A stretch of DNA of 64,000 nt from Taishania sp965247975. GTDB taxonomy: Bacteria > Bacteroidota > Bacteroidia > Flavobacteriales_D > Crocinitomicaceae. The stretch is from the NCBI GenBank assembly GCA_965247975.1, contig OZ252050.1, positions 3,596,001 to 3,660,000 on the forward strand, written 5' to 3'. This document shows positions 25,553 to 33,873 of this stretch, in pieces (the first letter of the stretch is position 1; the number at the start of each line of letters is the position of its first letter). A program made the translations under genes and the position numbers. The notes beneath the pieces are model-generated. The model ran no database searches. It saw nothing but the letters and a program-made list of their open reading frames with translations, and was not told where the DNA came from.

Positions 25553-26833
25553 ATGAAACTAGGTAAATTATTTTTAGGATTGGTTCTTTTGACAAACACT
25601 TTAGGATTCGCTCAAGGCGATACAGATCCTGCGTTGGAATGTAAAAGAATGAAATTGTTCGCTGGTAAAAGATTAGACATCAACGACTTTAAAGGTGCTG
25701 CTTCTTTTTACTTAAAAGCAGAAGGAATGTGTTCTGATTACGATTCAGACGATTACAACAAAAGGTTGATTCCAACGCTTAAAAATGTCGTTCAAGAAGA
25801 ACAAGATCCAACAGCTAAAGCAGCCTACACAGATACGATTCTTGCCGTTTTTGAGCGTACAGAAAAAAAGAATTTCTACGATGTTTCAAACGATTTATAC
25901 CGTGCCGCAATGCTTGCTCAACATACAAAAGCAGACAGAAAAAAAGCAGATGAATTATTTAATCGTGGAATGGCAGCGCAAAAAGATTTAGTGCATGAAT
26001 CGTATGTTACGCTTTATTACTACAATCTTTATGCAATGTTTGCTGAATCAAAAGATGCTGAAAGAGCAGGAGTGAAAAAGTTAATGATCACTAAATACTT
26101 TGAATTGACAGATTTAGTAGGACGTGCAAAAATGTCTGGTGCAACTCAAGATGCTTTGAACCAATACTTCAACGCAGTTGTTCAAAAATGTGAAGATATT
26201 TTACCAGAACTTGGTGGATTCCTTTCTAACTTGCCACAAGACAAAGAAGCTAAGAAAAAAACAGTGAAGAATTTCTTGACTTTGTTGGAAAGCAAAGGGT
26301 GTAACGAATCTAAAGAATACGAAATTTTGATTGACACACTTATTCAAATGGATCCAACGGATTGTGATGCTATTTATGGTAAAGCGGTAAGATTAGAAAG
26401 CAAGAAAAAATATTCTGAAGCTTCTGCGGCATATAAAGATGCTAAAAACTGTTCAAAAGATGCTAACCTTATTGCCGATTGTGATTATGCTTTATTGCGA
26501 ATCACTTTCAACTCTGGAAACTGCGGAGCAACATACAGCATGGCGATGAACTATTCAGGGAAATACAAAGGTGAGGCATTGAAAATGGCAGCACAATGTG
26601 TGGCTAGAAATAGTGCAAACTGTGGAGCTAGTACTTTCGAACGTAAATGTGCATACTATTACGCAGTTACCTTGTTGGAACGTGCTCGTGCGGCTGGAGC
26701 AGATGTTGGAGGATTGATCGGTTCTTACCGCGCTAATTACCCAACAACAGCTGAAATGTTTGAAGTTGGAAAATCAAGAGGACAATCTCAATTCATTTCT
26801 TGCTACGGCGGTATTACAGTTACATTAGAATAA
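25553..26833 (+). CDS. Secreted alpha-helical protein with TPR-like character, function unknown
   Basis: I do not recognise a named family. The protein of 426 aa has a signal peptide (ending near GFAQ) and mature sequence rich in Ala, Lys, Tyr and paired helices, e.g. DFKGAASFYLKAEGMCSDYD, YGKAVRLESKKKYSEASAAY, GEALKMAAQCVARNSANCG, which look like tetratricopeptide-type repeats. Eleven or more Cys (CSDYD, CNESK, DCDAIYG, NCSKDAN, DCDY, NCGATY, NCGAS, KCAYYY) suggest several disulfides in the periplasm. It ends directly at the TTG start of lptC. Codon use is that of highly expressed genes in the window (many GTT, GCT, AAA). It probably works with the barrel protein before it. Confidence 0.7.
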   Translation: MKLGKLFLGLVLLTNTLGFAQGDTDPALECKRMKLFAGKRLDINDFKGAASFYLKAEGMCSDYDSDDYNKRLIPTLKNVVQEEQDPTAKAAYTDTILAVFERTEKKNFYDVSNDLYRAAMLAQHTKADRKKADELFNRGMAAQKDLVHESYVTLYYYNLYAMFAESKDAERAGVKKLMITKYFELTDLVGRAKMSGATQDALNQYFNAVVQKCEDILPELGGFLSNLPQDKEAKKKTVKNFLTLLESKGCNESKEYEILIDTLIQMDPTDCDAIYGKAVRLESKKKYSEASAAYKDAKNCSKDANLIADCDYALLRITFNSGNCGATYSMAMNYSGKYKGEALKMAAQCVARNSANCGASTFERKCAYYYAVTLLERARAAGADVGGLIGSYRANYPTTAEMFEVGKSRGQSQFISCYGGITVTLE

Positions 26834-27391
26834 TTGATTTCTAAAAAAAATAACTTTCTTCGTATTCCTGCTTTCATTTTGATGGCAGGAATACTTTTTT
26901 CTTGTACCAACGATTTAGACGAAATCAAGCTTGTTACATACGATCCAAACGCACCTGATGATGTCACAAAAAACCTATCGGTCTACTACACAGAATCTGG
27001 ATTTGCGCAAGTGAACATCTATGCAGCCATCGCCGAAACGTACTCAAAACCTCGTCACATTACGAAATTAAAAGATAGCGTGAAAGTTGATTTCTACGAC
27101 GAACATGGCGTTATTACCACATCGTTAACCGCTGATTACGGTGAAGTAGATTATGAAAAGGGCGAAATGTTTGTCAAAGACAATGTGCGCTTGTGGAACG
27201 TCAAAGATCAACGGGAAATGCGAACCTCCAAATTAACTTGGAACCAAAAAGACAGTACCATTTTCTCCAATGACAATGTCACTGTAAAATCTCCAAAAGG
27301 AATTGGTTACGGAACAAGCATCGTGACAAAACAAGATTTTTCATATTACAAACTCACCGACCCACGTGGGAAATATGAATTTGATCAGTAA
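26834..27391 (+). CDS. lptC: LPS export periplasmic protein LptC, lipoprotein form
   Basis: LptC bridges the inner-membrane LptBFG complex to LptA in lipopolysaccharide transport. This copy of 185 aa has a signal with a lipobox (MAGILFSC) like other Bacteroidota LptC proteins. The LptC/OstA-type beta-jellyroll follows (VKVDFYDEHGVITTSLTADY, GEMFVKDNVRLWNVKDQ, LTWNQKDSTIFSNDNVTVKS). The start is TTG, placed directly after the previous stop with no spacer. No ATG gives a full signal peptide, so the TTG start is likely real and coupled. It is the last gene before the insertion island, and the genes that often follow lptC in relatives (CorC-like, SurA-like) are absent here. Confidence 0.88.
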   Translation: MISKKNNFLRIPAFILMAGILFSCTNDLDEIKLVTYDPNAPDDVTKNLSVYYTESGFAQVNIYAAIAETYSKPRHITKLKDSVKVDFYDEHGVITTSLTADYGEVDYEKGEMFVKDNVRLWNVKDQREMRTSKLTWNQKDSTIFSNDNVTVKSPKGIGYGTSIVTKQDFSYYKLTDPRGKYEFDQ

Positions 27392-27565
27392 TAACCATTT
27401 ATCCATTCAAAAGATATTTAAATCACATAGACTAAATAGTTTCATTTAATATGCACTTTTGAATTCATTCGTATTTTATCTACTTAATTCTAAACTTTAA
27501 ATCTTGATACTTTAGTTTTGAAATTCTAAAGTTCTTTTAAATTATTAACGTTCCGTCCATAATCC

Positions 27566-27714
27566 GTCCAAATTTTGAGAAGTGAGGAAGAAGAAAATAA
27601 TTGAATGGCAAACCGATTTCAAAAGGCGTTTACGTCTGTATTGCGCTAGCAATGCACTACTTTTGTCAAATCGGTCCATTCAATAATTTTCGCCGAACGG
27701 CTTTAAATTTGGAC
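27566..27714. repeat. 149-bp compound palindrome between lptC and the IS110 region
   Basis: Nested inverted repeats share one centre: GTCCAAATTT (27566-27575) with AAATTTGGAC (27705-27714), ATTGAATGG (27600-27608) with CCATTCAAT (27676-27684), ACCGATTT (27612-27619) with AAATCGGT (27668-27675), and at the core ATTGC-GCTA-GCAAT (27640-27653). A small side stem GCCGAACGGC lies at about 27692-27701. The whole could extrude as a long cruciform or fold as RNA. It could be a non-autonomous element, an insertion hot spot or a strong terminator after lptC. No ORF is present in 27392-27972. Confidence 0.7.
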
Positions 27715-27783
27715 TAGCGTTTTTTGGTTCTTTTATATTTACATCAAATTTAATAAATGGTTCGTACATTGTTGTTAAACAAA

Positions 27784-27893
27784 GTGTACTGACTATCGTG
27801 TGTGAGAGAGTTTTGGTTTAGGTAAACATTCTTGTTATATCGTAAAAAAGATTGATCCACACACGTTTTTTCTCAAGAGTCTGGACAGTACTT
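27784..27893 (+). ncRNA. Candidate bridge RNA in the leader of the IS110-family transposase
   Basis: This non-coding leader, 80-190 bases before the transposase ATG, has nested inverted repeats: GTACTG (27786-27791) with CAGTAC (27886-27891), and CGTGTGTG (27797-27804) with CACACACG (27858-27865), and a small hairpin GTTT-aggt-AAAC inside. The asymmetric internal loop (5 bases left, 20 right) is like the recognition loops of bridge RNAs, which IS110-group elements encode upstream of the recombinase gene to choose target and donor DNA. The pairing is seen; the role is inferred from the family. Confidence 0.45.
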
Positions 27894-27972
27894 AAGGCCG
27901 ATTTATTCGAGCTTGGATAAAACAAAAGAATAGACGGAAGGGGAATTCAGTCATACCTGTAAAATTAGAGTT

Positions 27973-29037
27973 ATGCGTTATTTAAAACAATGTGTTGGAA
28001 TTGATGTTTCCAAAAATTCGTTTACCGCATGTGTATGTAAACGAGATGTGTCGGGAGAATTTAAGTTTTCGAAAGGAGCTGAGTTCTCGAATAATAAAAA
28101 AGGCTTTAACCAATTGAGTCGTTGGTCAAAATCTGAATTAGAAAAGGATGTTGAAGTAGTTTTCTTAATGGAGGCAACAGGTGTTTATTATGAGTCTTTA
28201 GCTCATCACTTGTTCAATTTAAAACGAACTGTTCATGTTGCTTTGCCAAATACTACCCGACATTATTTTTCTAGTTTAAATGTCAAAAGCAAAACGGATG
28301 CTTTAGATGCAAAATGGCTAAGTCAGTTTGGAGTAGAGAGAAATCACAAAGCCTGGATTCCACCATCTCCATTAGTTCTCCAGTTAAGAAATCTTACTCG
28401 ATATTATGTTCAATTACAGGAGCAACGAACAGCACTGATGAACATTAAACATAGTAAAGATTGCTCCCATGACATCCAAAAATTCATTCTTCAAAGCAAC
28501 AAAAGTCTTATCTTACAAATTGAAAAGCAAATCGAAAAATGTAAAGAAGAAATCGAGACCCTCATTAAATCGGATACGTCATTTTATAAAAAAATCCTAA
28601 GATTAGTAACAATTAAAGGAATTGGCTTAATGACCGTTGTAACCATATTGTCAGAAACAATGTGCTTTGAGCATTTTCATAGTATCAAACAATTAACCAG
28701 TTTTGCGGGATTTGATGTCGTTCAAAGAGAATCAGGATCATCGGTTCGAGGAAAAACAAGTATCTCTAAAAAAGGAAATAGATATATCAGAAACACCTTA
28801 TATTTTCCATCAATGGTCGCTAGCAGATGTAATCCTGAAATGAAAGAAACATATCTTAGAATTAATCAAAACAAAGTCTCGAAAAAAATTGGATTAGTAG
28901 CTGTACAAAGAAAGTTATTAGCTCTAATTTTTACATTGTGGAAAAATGAAACTGAATATGATCCAGAATATAAAAAAGTAGCCTTAACTAAAGCTAAGGC
29001 TACACAAGATAGTTTAGAAATCACTAGTGTCCGATAA
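27973..29037 (+). CDS. IS110-family transposase (DEDD recombinase)
   Basis: This 354-aa recombinase of the IS110/IS1111 family has an N-terminal RuvC-like DEDD domain: Asp11 in GIDVSK, Glu67 in LMEATGVYYE, and Asp109 and Asp112 in SKTDALDA. A coiled segment follows (about 155-205), then the C-terminal Tnp_IS110 domain with IKGIGLMTVV, FAGFDVVQRESGSSVRGK (the conserved Ser) and SKKGNRYIR. All catalytic residues are present and length is normal, so it could be active. Its last codons were changed by the IS4 insertion: the present end is ...ITSVR-stop. Removing the IS4 element and one target copy gives ...ITSV-stop. The element's outer ends cannot be fixed without related sequences. Family elements usually lack inverted repeats. 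Confidence 0.93.
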   Translation: MRYLKQCVGIDVSKNSFTACVCKRDVSGEFKFSKGAEFSNNKKGFNQLSRWSKSELEKDVEVVFLMEATGVYYESLAHHLFNLKRTVHVALPNTTRHYFSSLNVKSKTDALDAKWLSQFGVERNHKAWIPPSPLVLQLRNLTRYYVQLQEQRTALMNIKHSKDCSHDIQKFILQSNKSLILQIEKQIEKCKEEIETLIKSDTSFYKKILRLVTIKGIGLMTVVTILSETMCFEHFHSIKQLTSFAGFDVVQRESGSSVRGKTSISKKGNRYIRNTLYFPSMVASRCNPEMKETYLRINQNKVSKKIGLVAVQRKLLALIFTLWKNETEYDPEYKKVALTKAKATQDSLEITSVR

Positions 29038-29048
29038 AACTTTTTAAA

Positions 29049-29082
29049 AAAGCGGGATTTCCTGTAGAGGATTTCCCGCTTT
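29049..29082 (-). terminator. Hairpin at the left end of the IS4 element
   Basis: Stem AAAGCGGGA/TCCCGCTTT with an internal 3x3 loop. On the - strand it is followed by six T residues, so it works as an intrinsic terminator for leftward transcription. The same structure on the + strand may shield the transposase gene from read-through from outside, as in other elements. Confidence 0.65.
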
Positions 29083-29113
29083 AATGTAATTTAGTTTTGC
29101 AGAACAAAATCAC

Positions 29114-30322
29114 ATGAATAAAAGTAACTACTTTTTTGGACAGTCCGTTTTCGGACAGCTGATTTCTTTAATTGATTTAAAGAAAATGAATAAAATTGCC
29201 AAAAATCACTTGGCAGATCATTATGTTAAGAAGTTTGATTCTTCGGATCACCTGATAAGTATGTTGTTTTCGACATTCGCGCATTGCACCTCATTGCGTG
29301 AAGTAGCCGCATCAATGCTAGGTCTGAAAGGGAAAATGAATCACTTTCAGTTAAAACACATTCCTTATAAAAGTACGTTGAGTGATGCAAACAAGAGAAG
29401 AAGTCATTTAGTATTCCAAGATGTGTATTATTCCTTGCTTAAAGAATATCAACCAATTATCTCGGACAGCCGACAGTCGTATGCTTGGGAGAACAAGCTA
29501 GAAATCATCGATTCGAGTACCATATCTCTGTTTAAAGACATTTTGAGTTGTGTGGGTAGGAAGCCTAATACAGGCAAACGAAAAGGTGGAATTAAAGTGC
29601 ATACTCAAATCAATTTACAAGGGAAAGTTCCGAAAATCGTTTGGTTTTCTGCCGCCACAACGCATGATAAACAGTTTTTAAAGCACTTACAACTTGAAAA
29701 GGGTAAGATAGCTGTATTTGACAAGGGATATAACGACTATAAAGCTTTTGATGAGTTCACCGAAAACGGTGTGTTCTTCGTTACTCGTTTAAAATCCAAT
29801 GCAGCTTATCAAACAGTGAAAGAAAACGACATTCCTTCTTACATCGACAATGGCGTAATCAAAGATGAAATCATACGAGTAGACTTAAAAGAGAACGGAT
29901 CGTATCTTAAAACCCTTGAATTGCGAAGAATAGCTTATTGGGATGATGAAAATAAACGCTGCTTTGAATTTGTAACAAACCTATTCGGTATGAATGCTGG
30001 ACACATTGCGTTGATTTACAAGAAACGCTGGCAAATAGAACTTTTGTTTAAACAACTCAAACAAAACTTCCCACTAAAATTCTTCCTTGGCGACAATGAA
30101 AACGCCATCAAAATACAGATTTGGTGTGCGCTAATCGTCAATCTACTACTAACTGTCATACATAAAAAAATCAAGCGTAAATGGGCGTTCTCAAATCTTG
30201 CGAGCTTTTGTAGATTACATTTATTCAACTATATCCATTTGATGAAATTCCTTGAAAATCCGCAGAAAGATTGGCTAAAAGAATACGATGCTCAACTTCA
30301 GATTAAATTCAGTAGTTCATAA
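29114..30322 (+). CDS. IS4-family transposase (DDE)
   Basis: This 402-aa transposase has an N-terminal DUF4372-like part (YFFGQSVFGQLISLIDL) and a DDE domain: Asp in LEIIDSSTISLF, Asp in IAVFDKGYNDYKAF, and Glu in the YREK signature YKKRWQIELLFKQLK (Y-x2-R-x3-E-x6-K). This signature defines the IS4 group. The frame is complete and all catalytic residues are present. The gene starts 84 bases inside the left end of the element and stops 93 bases before its right end. It is on the same strand as the interrupted IS110 gene. Confidence 0.95.
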   Translation: MNKSNYFFGQSVFGQLISLIDLKKMNKIAKNHLADHYVKKFDSSDHLISMLFSTFAHCTSLREVAASMLGLKGKMNHFQLKHIPYKSTLSDANKRRSHLVFQDVYYSLLKEYQPIISDSRQSYAWENKLEIIDSSTISLFKDILSCVGRKPNTGKRKGGIKVHTQINLQGKVPKIVWFSAATTHDKQFLKHLQLEKGKIAVFDKGYNDYKAFDEFTENGVFFVTRLKSNAAYQTVKENDIPSYIDNGVIKDEIIRVDLKENGSYLKTLELRRIAYWDDENKRCFEFVTNLFGMNAGHIALIYKKRWQIELLFKQLKQNFPLKFFLGDNENAIKIQIWCALIVNLLLTVIHKKIKRKWAFSNLASFCRLHLFNYIHLMKFLENPQKDWLKEYDAQLQIKFSSS

Positions 30323-30423
30323 TCAAGGAGGGACTTACTTTTGAAATCCATAAATCAGTATCAGTAAAATCAAGGATTTCAGAAACCGAAATGATTAATT
30401 TGTATTTTTATCGGACACTAGTG

Positions 30424-30635
30424 TTTAGAAATTAAACTTCTTTAGTTAGAACAAAAATAAATTATTTTTGAGAAATATTTGGTTTTTATAACAGTACCTT
30501 TTTTTGGCGATGAAAAAAAGAACAAAATTTAATCGGACAATAATGTTCCGAAAACCTTACCTTTCAATCTTCCCTTCGCTGTTAAAAAAAGTTAAGCATC
30601 GCTTGAGATCCTAGCATTCTCTTAAATTCGTTTCA
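30424..30635. other. Right flank of the insertion island and leader of the kinase gene
   Basis: This should contain the right end of the IS110 element and the promoter of the histidine kinase gene. It begins with the displaced tail of the IS110 gene (TTTAGAAATTAAAC). The word CAGTAC at 30492-30497 is complementary to the GTACTG arm of the candidate bridge RNA. No TAnnTTTG box is clear. Confidence 0.35.
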
Positions 30636-32264
30636 ATGAATTGGAGCGTAAAAAAAATCCGTGTCAGCTACATTGTTATTTTGGTTGTTTTTGCCATGAT
30701 AGCTTTGCTACTGATTCAAGCATTTCAGACAAGTCAACTTTACCATAAAAAATCAACACAATTTCGAAATGAAGTTGAAACAGCGCTCGAAAGAATCGCT
30801 GTGCGTCATGAAAAAGCAGAAGATGTCCGGAAATTCCTAAACATCGCCAACACGAATTTTAGTGGCAATTACAAAGACATTCTCAAAGAGGAATTCCAAA
30901 ATTTACTCTCTGCTCAAGAATCCATTGCTATTCGTGACACTGCAATCATGGAAGGTGGAAAATTGGAAAATTATTTGGTCATTCAAGGAGAATCCTTCGA
31001 TTCATTGTCAGGTGTGACAACCGAACAACGCGTTTTAGCAAGAGATGCCCGTCACTTGAGAGATTTATACCAAGGCGGAGCGTATGTTTCCAAAGATTCG
31101 TTAAACATTGCGATTAAACTCGATCAAATGGTTGTGAAGAAAATGTTTGAAAAAGCAAAATACGTCAATGCTATGATGATGCAAGCTTTTCGCGAGAATG
31201 TGCTGGAAGAAGCGCAAAATCGATTTGATGTATTTTTTCTTGATTCCGTGATTCGAAACGAATTCAAAGATGATCACTTACCATCCGATTTTCGATTTAT
31301 GGTTACCACAGAATCAAACCGACGCGTTGATTTTGGAAAGAAACTAGCCAATTATTCCATAAATTTAGACACAGCGGATTGTTTTCATACCCAGTTACTT
31401 CCGGGTAATGTATTTACCGAAAAGTTGACTTTACACGTATTTTTCCCGAAACAAAGCACAATTCTCTTAAAAGAAATGTGGTTGCCTTTATTGGTGAACC
31501 TCACATTGGTCGTAATGATCGTTTGGGCATTAGTCTTCATGTTCCGAACTATTTTATCGCAAAAGAAATTGGCCGAACTTAAAAATGATTTCATTTCTAA
31601 CATGACTCATGAATTCAAAACGCCCATTTCAACCATTTCACTTGCCTGTCAAGCAATGAATGATCCTGACATGAGTGGAAATTCTACCGAGCAAATCAAA
31701 CCCTACGTCAAAATGATTAATGATGAAAATAAACGTTTGGGATTGCTTGTAGAACGCATTCTTCAAAGTGCCATTCTTGACAGAGGAGAAGTGAATTTGA
31801 AAATGGAAAAAGTGTTGCTGAATGAAATCATTCATGAAATTGTTTACAATGCACAATTCCGAATTCAAAAAGAAGGCGGTAAAATTGAAATGGAATTGGA
31901 TCCGGAATTGATTTACATTCAAGCAGATCGTTTGCATCTCACGAACACAATTTCAAACCTCATTGACAACGCAATAAAGTACTCGGAATCAGCGCCAGTG
32001 GTTAAAATTGGAATGACGAAATCAAATAATTTGATAAAAATTTGGGTCTCTGATGAAGGTCCAGGAATAAAAAAAGAACACTTAACTAAAATATTTGACA
32101 AATTATACCGTATTCCTACTGGGAACATTCACAATGTAAAAGGATTTGGCTTGGGACTCAGTTATGTCAAAGCGATATGTGATCTCCATCATTGGAATGT
32201 ACGTGTGCAGAGTAAATTTGGAGAAGGAGCAACATTTATTTTAGAAATTAAACAAGAAGCATGA
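30636..32264 (+). CDS. Membrane sensor histidine kinase
   Basis: This 542-aa histidine kinase has a first transmembrane helix at about residues 12-30 and a second at about 283-305, enclosing a periplasmic sensor domain of about 250 residues that matches no family I can name. The cytoplasmic part has HisKA (FISNMTHEFKTPISTIS, phospho-acceptor His near 328) and HATPase_c with N box LIDNAIKYS, G1 DEGPGIKKEH and G2 GFGLGLSYVK. The stop overlaps the response regulator start by four bases (ATGA), so they are a translationally coupled pair. It follows the insertion island directly; its own promoter should lie in the last 200 bases before it. Confidence 0.95.
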   Translation: MNWSVKKIRVSYIVILVVFAMIALLLIQAFQTSQLYHKKSTQFRNEVETALERIAVRHEKAEDVRKFLNIANTNFSGNYKDILKEEFQNLLSAQESIAIRDTAIMEGGKLENYLVIQGESFDSLSGVTTEQRVLARDARHLRDLYQGGAYVSKDSLNIAIKLDQMVVKKMFEKAKYVNAMMMQAFRENVLEEAQNRFDVFFLDSVIRNEFKDDHLPSDFRFMVTTESNRRVDFGKKLANYSINLDTADCFHTQLLPGNVFTEKLTLHVFFPKQSTILLKEMWLPLLVNLTLVVMIVWALVFMFRTILSQKKLAELKNDFISNMTHEFKTPISTISLACQAMNDPDMSGNSTEQIKPYVKMINDENKRLGLLVERILQSAILDRGEVNLKMEKVLLNEIIHEIVYNAQFRIQKEGGKIEMELDPELIYIQADRLHLTNTISNLIDNAIKYSESAPVVKIGMTKSNNLIKIWVSDEGPGIKKEHLTKIFDKLYRIPTGNIHNVKGFGLGLSYVKAICDLHHWNVRVQSKFGEGATFILEIKQEA

Positions 32265-32956
32265 ATACACAAACAACTATTCTTCTCGCAGAAGATGATG
32301 AAAATTTAGGACAATTGTTATACACGTTCCTAAAGTCAAAAGGATTTGCTGTTACATTAGCAACTGATGGAAAAATGGCTTTAGAACAGTTCAATTCGGC
32401 TAAGTTTAACTTCTGCATTTTCGATGTCATGATGCCTAAAATGGATGGTTTTGCTTTGGCGAAGGAGATTCGTGAATTGGACAAAAAAATTCCGATTCTT
32501 TTTCTAACAGCAAAAGCATTGAAAGAAGATAAATTGGAAGGCTTTGCGCTTGGAGCCGATGATTATTTAACAAAACCATTTTTGATGGACGAACTTTTGG
32601 CGCGTATCAATGCGATCATGCGAAGAGTCGACGCTCCTGTTGTTGAAACAGATGGATTTGTGATGATTGGAAAAATCAAATACACACCTGAATTGCGCAT
32701 CATTCACACAAACGAAGGCGAAAAAAAATTGACTACCAAAGAAAATCAATTGCTTCAGTTGCTTTCAAAAAATCAAAACGAAATTTTGGATCGACAAGCT
32801 ACGCTGCGAGCTGTTTGGGGAGATGACAATTACTTCAATGGACGAAGCATGGATGTTTACATTGCCAAATTGCGTAAATTATTGAAAGACGACGAGAACA
32901 TTGAAATCATGAATATTCATGGAAAAGGATTTAAATTGATTGTGAAGGGTTCGTAA
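32261..32956 (+). CDS. OmpR-family response regulator
   Basis: This cytoplasmic regulator of 231 aa has a receiver domain (acidic pair EDD at residues 11-13, phospho-acceptor Asp55 in FDVMMPKMDG, Thr in LFLTAKA, Lys in YLTKPF) and a C-terminal winged helix (about 130-231; LTTKENQLLQLLSKNQNEIL, RSMDVYIAKLRKLL). Both lengths are normal. It is coupled to the kinase gene before it and is the only response regulator in the window, although a second kinase of similar design lies at 39128-40468. Targets cannot be read from the sequence. The polysaccharide genes downstream are candidates by position. Confidence 0.95.
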   Translation: MNTQTTILLAEDDENLGQLLYTFLKSKGFAVTLATDGKMALEQFNSAKFNFCIFDVMMPKMDGFALAKEIRELDKKIPILFLTAKALKEDKLEGFALGADDYLTKPFLMDELLARINAIMRRVDAPVVETDGFVMIGKIKYTPELRIIHTNEGEKKLTTKENQLLQLLSKNQNEILDRQATLRAVWGDDNYFNGRSMDVYIAKLRKLLKDDENIEIMNIHGKGFKLIVKGS

Positions 32957-33035
32957 ATTCACCTCGCTTAAACCTGATTCTTGAGCGAAACATACATCGC
33001 TAAAAGTTTCTTATCGAAATTTCCCTAAGTTTTGC

Positions 33036-33043
33036 TACTTTTG
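33036..33043 (+). promoter_or_regulatory. Candidate -7 box TACTTTTG before the FkbM gene
   Basis: It matches TAnnTTTG and lies 16 bases before an in-frame CTG (33060) and 49 before the first in-frame ATG (33093). Confidence 0.4.
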
Positions 33044-33083
33044 CGCCAAAATTAGCGGACTGAAGAACACAATCAAATACTTC

Positions 33084-33788
33084 TTGCAGAAAATGTTGGG
33101 CTTCCAACGCTATTTGTACGTTTTCGCGATTTTTAAAATCAAAACTCTTCATTGGGACAAAAAGGAAAATGACTTTTTTGTTTTCGTTAATTTGTTGAAA
33201 GGCACCGAAGGCCTTGTCATTGATTTAGGTGCGAACATTGGAATTATGACCTATCATTTGGCCAAAGAACTTCCAAAAGCATCCATCCAAGCTTTCGAAC
33301 CAATGCCCGATAACTTAACTGTGCTCAAGAAAATTTGTACCCGTTATCGTTTATCATCTGTCCATATTCATCCCATTGCTATTGGTGATTCCATCGGGAA
33401 ATTAAAGATGATTTTACCTGAAAATAGCAAGACCAAAATGCAAGGATTAAGTCACGTGAAACATGAATCGATCACTGATTGGAATCAAGGCATTGAGTTT
33501 GAAGTGGAAGCTGACACATTAGATCATTTGTTTGAAAAACAACACGTTAGCGGAATAAAAATCGACATTGAGAACTACGAATACTTTGCCTTTCTAGGTG
33601 GAAAAAATCTCTTGTCTGCTTCAAAACCAATTATTTACGCCGAACTTTGGGACAACGAAAACCGCCAAAATTGTTTCCAATTGCTCAAAGAATTGGGGTA
33701 TGAAACGTATGTGGTTTGCGGCAAAGAACTCAAGGTTTACAACCCAGAAAAACACATTTCACAGAATTTCATCTTCAAAGTTGGGTAA
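33084..33788 (+). CDS. FkbM-family methyltransferase
   Basis: This SAM-dependent O-methyltransferase of the FkbM family is often found in polysaccharide clusters, where it modifies sugars. SAM-binding motif I is LVIDLGANIGIMTYHLAKE (about residue 45), followed by IQAFEPMPDNL and the FkbM block GIKIDIENYEYFAFLGG. The start is uncertain. TTG at 33084 is used here; ATG at 33093 is possible. In-frame upstream codons read LKNTIKYFLQKMLGF, like the N-terminus of homologues, so a CTG start at 33060 may be the real one. It opens a polysaccharide region with flippase, chain-length and polymerase-like genes. Confidence 0.85.
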   Translation: MQKMLGFQRYLYVFAIFKIKTLHWDKKENDFFVFVNLLKGTEGLVIDLGANIGIMTYHLAKELPKASIQAFEPMPDNLTVLKKICTRYRLSSVHIHPIAIGDSIGKLKMILPENSKTKMQGLSHVKHESITDWNQGIEFEVEADTLDHLFEKQHVSGIKIDIENYEYFAFLGGKNLLSASKPIIYAELWDNENRQNCFQLLKELGYETYVVCGKELKVYNPEKHISQNFIFKVG

Positions 33789-33873
33789 TTCTTTTCGGTA
33801 AACACTTTTCCGCTTATTTCGCTTTACTAGTTCATTCTAACATTTTAAATATAAATGTATCTTTGGAATTAAC

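Larger units (their letters stand above)
29030..30415 (+). mobile_element. IS4-family insertion sequence inside the end of the IS110 gene
   Basis: The element is flanked by CACTAGTG at 29022-29029 and at 30416-30423, read as an 8-bp target duplication. The ends are inverted repeats TCCGATAAAA and TTTTATCGGA. Because the target is itself palindromic, the border is ambiguous: a 4-bp duplication (CTAG) with 12-bp ends TGTCCGATAAAA fits equally well. It holds one intact transposase gene and a hairpin at its left end. Both ends are intact, so it looks recent and possibly active. Confidence 0.88.

Noticed and set aside
27566..27714. Integron attC site
   Set aside because: The end boxes do not match the attC core consensus (no GTTRRRY/RYYYAAC pair) and no integrase gene is present.
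29049..29082. Terminal inverted repeat of the IS4 element
   Set aside because: The hairpin is internal and not matched at the right end; the real ends are TCCGATAAAA and its inverse.
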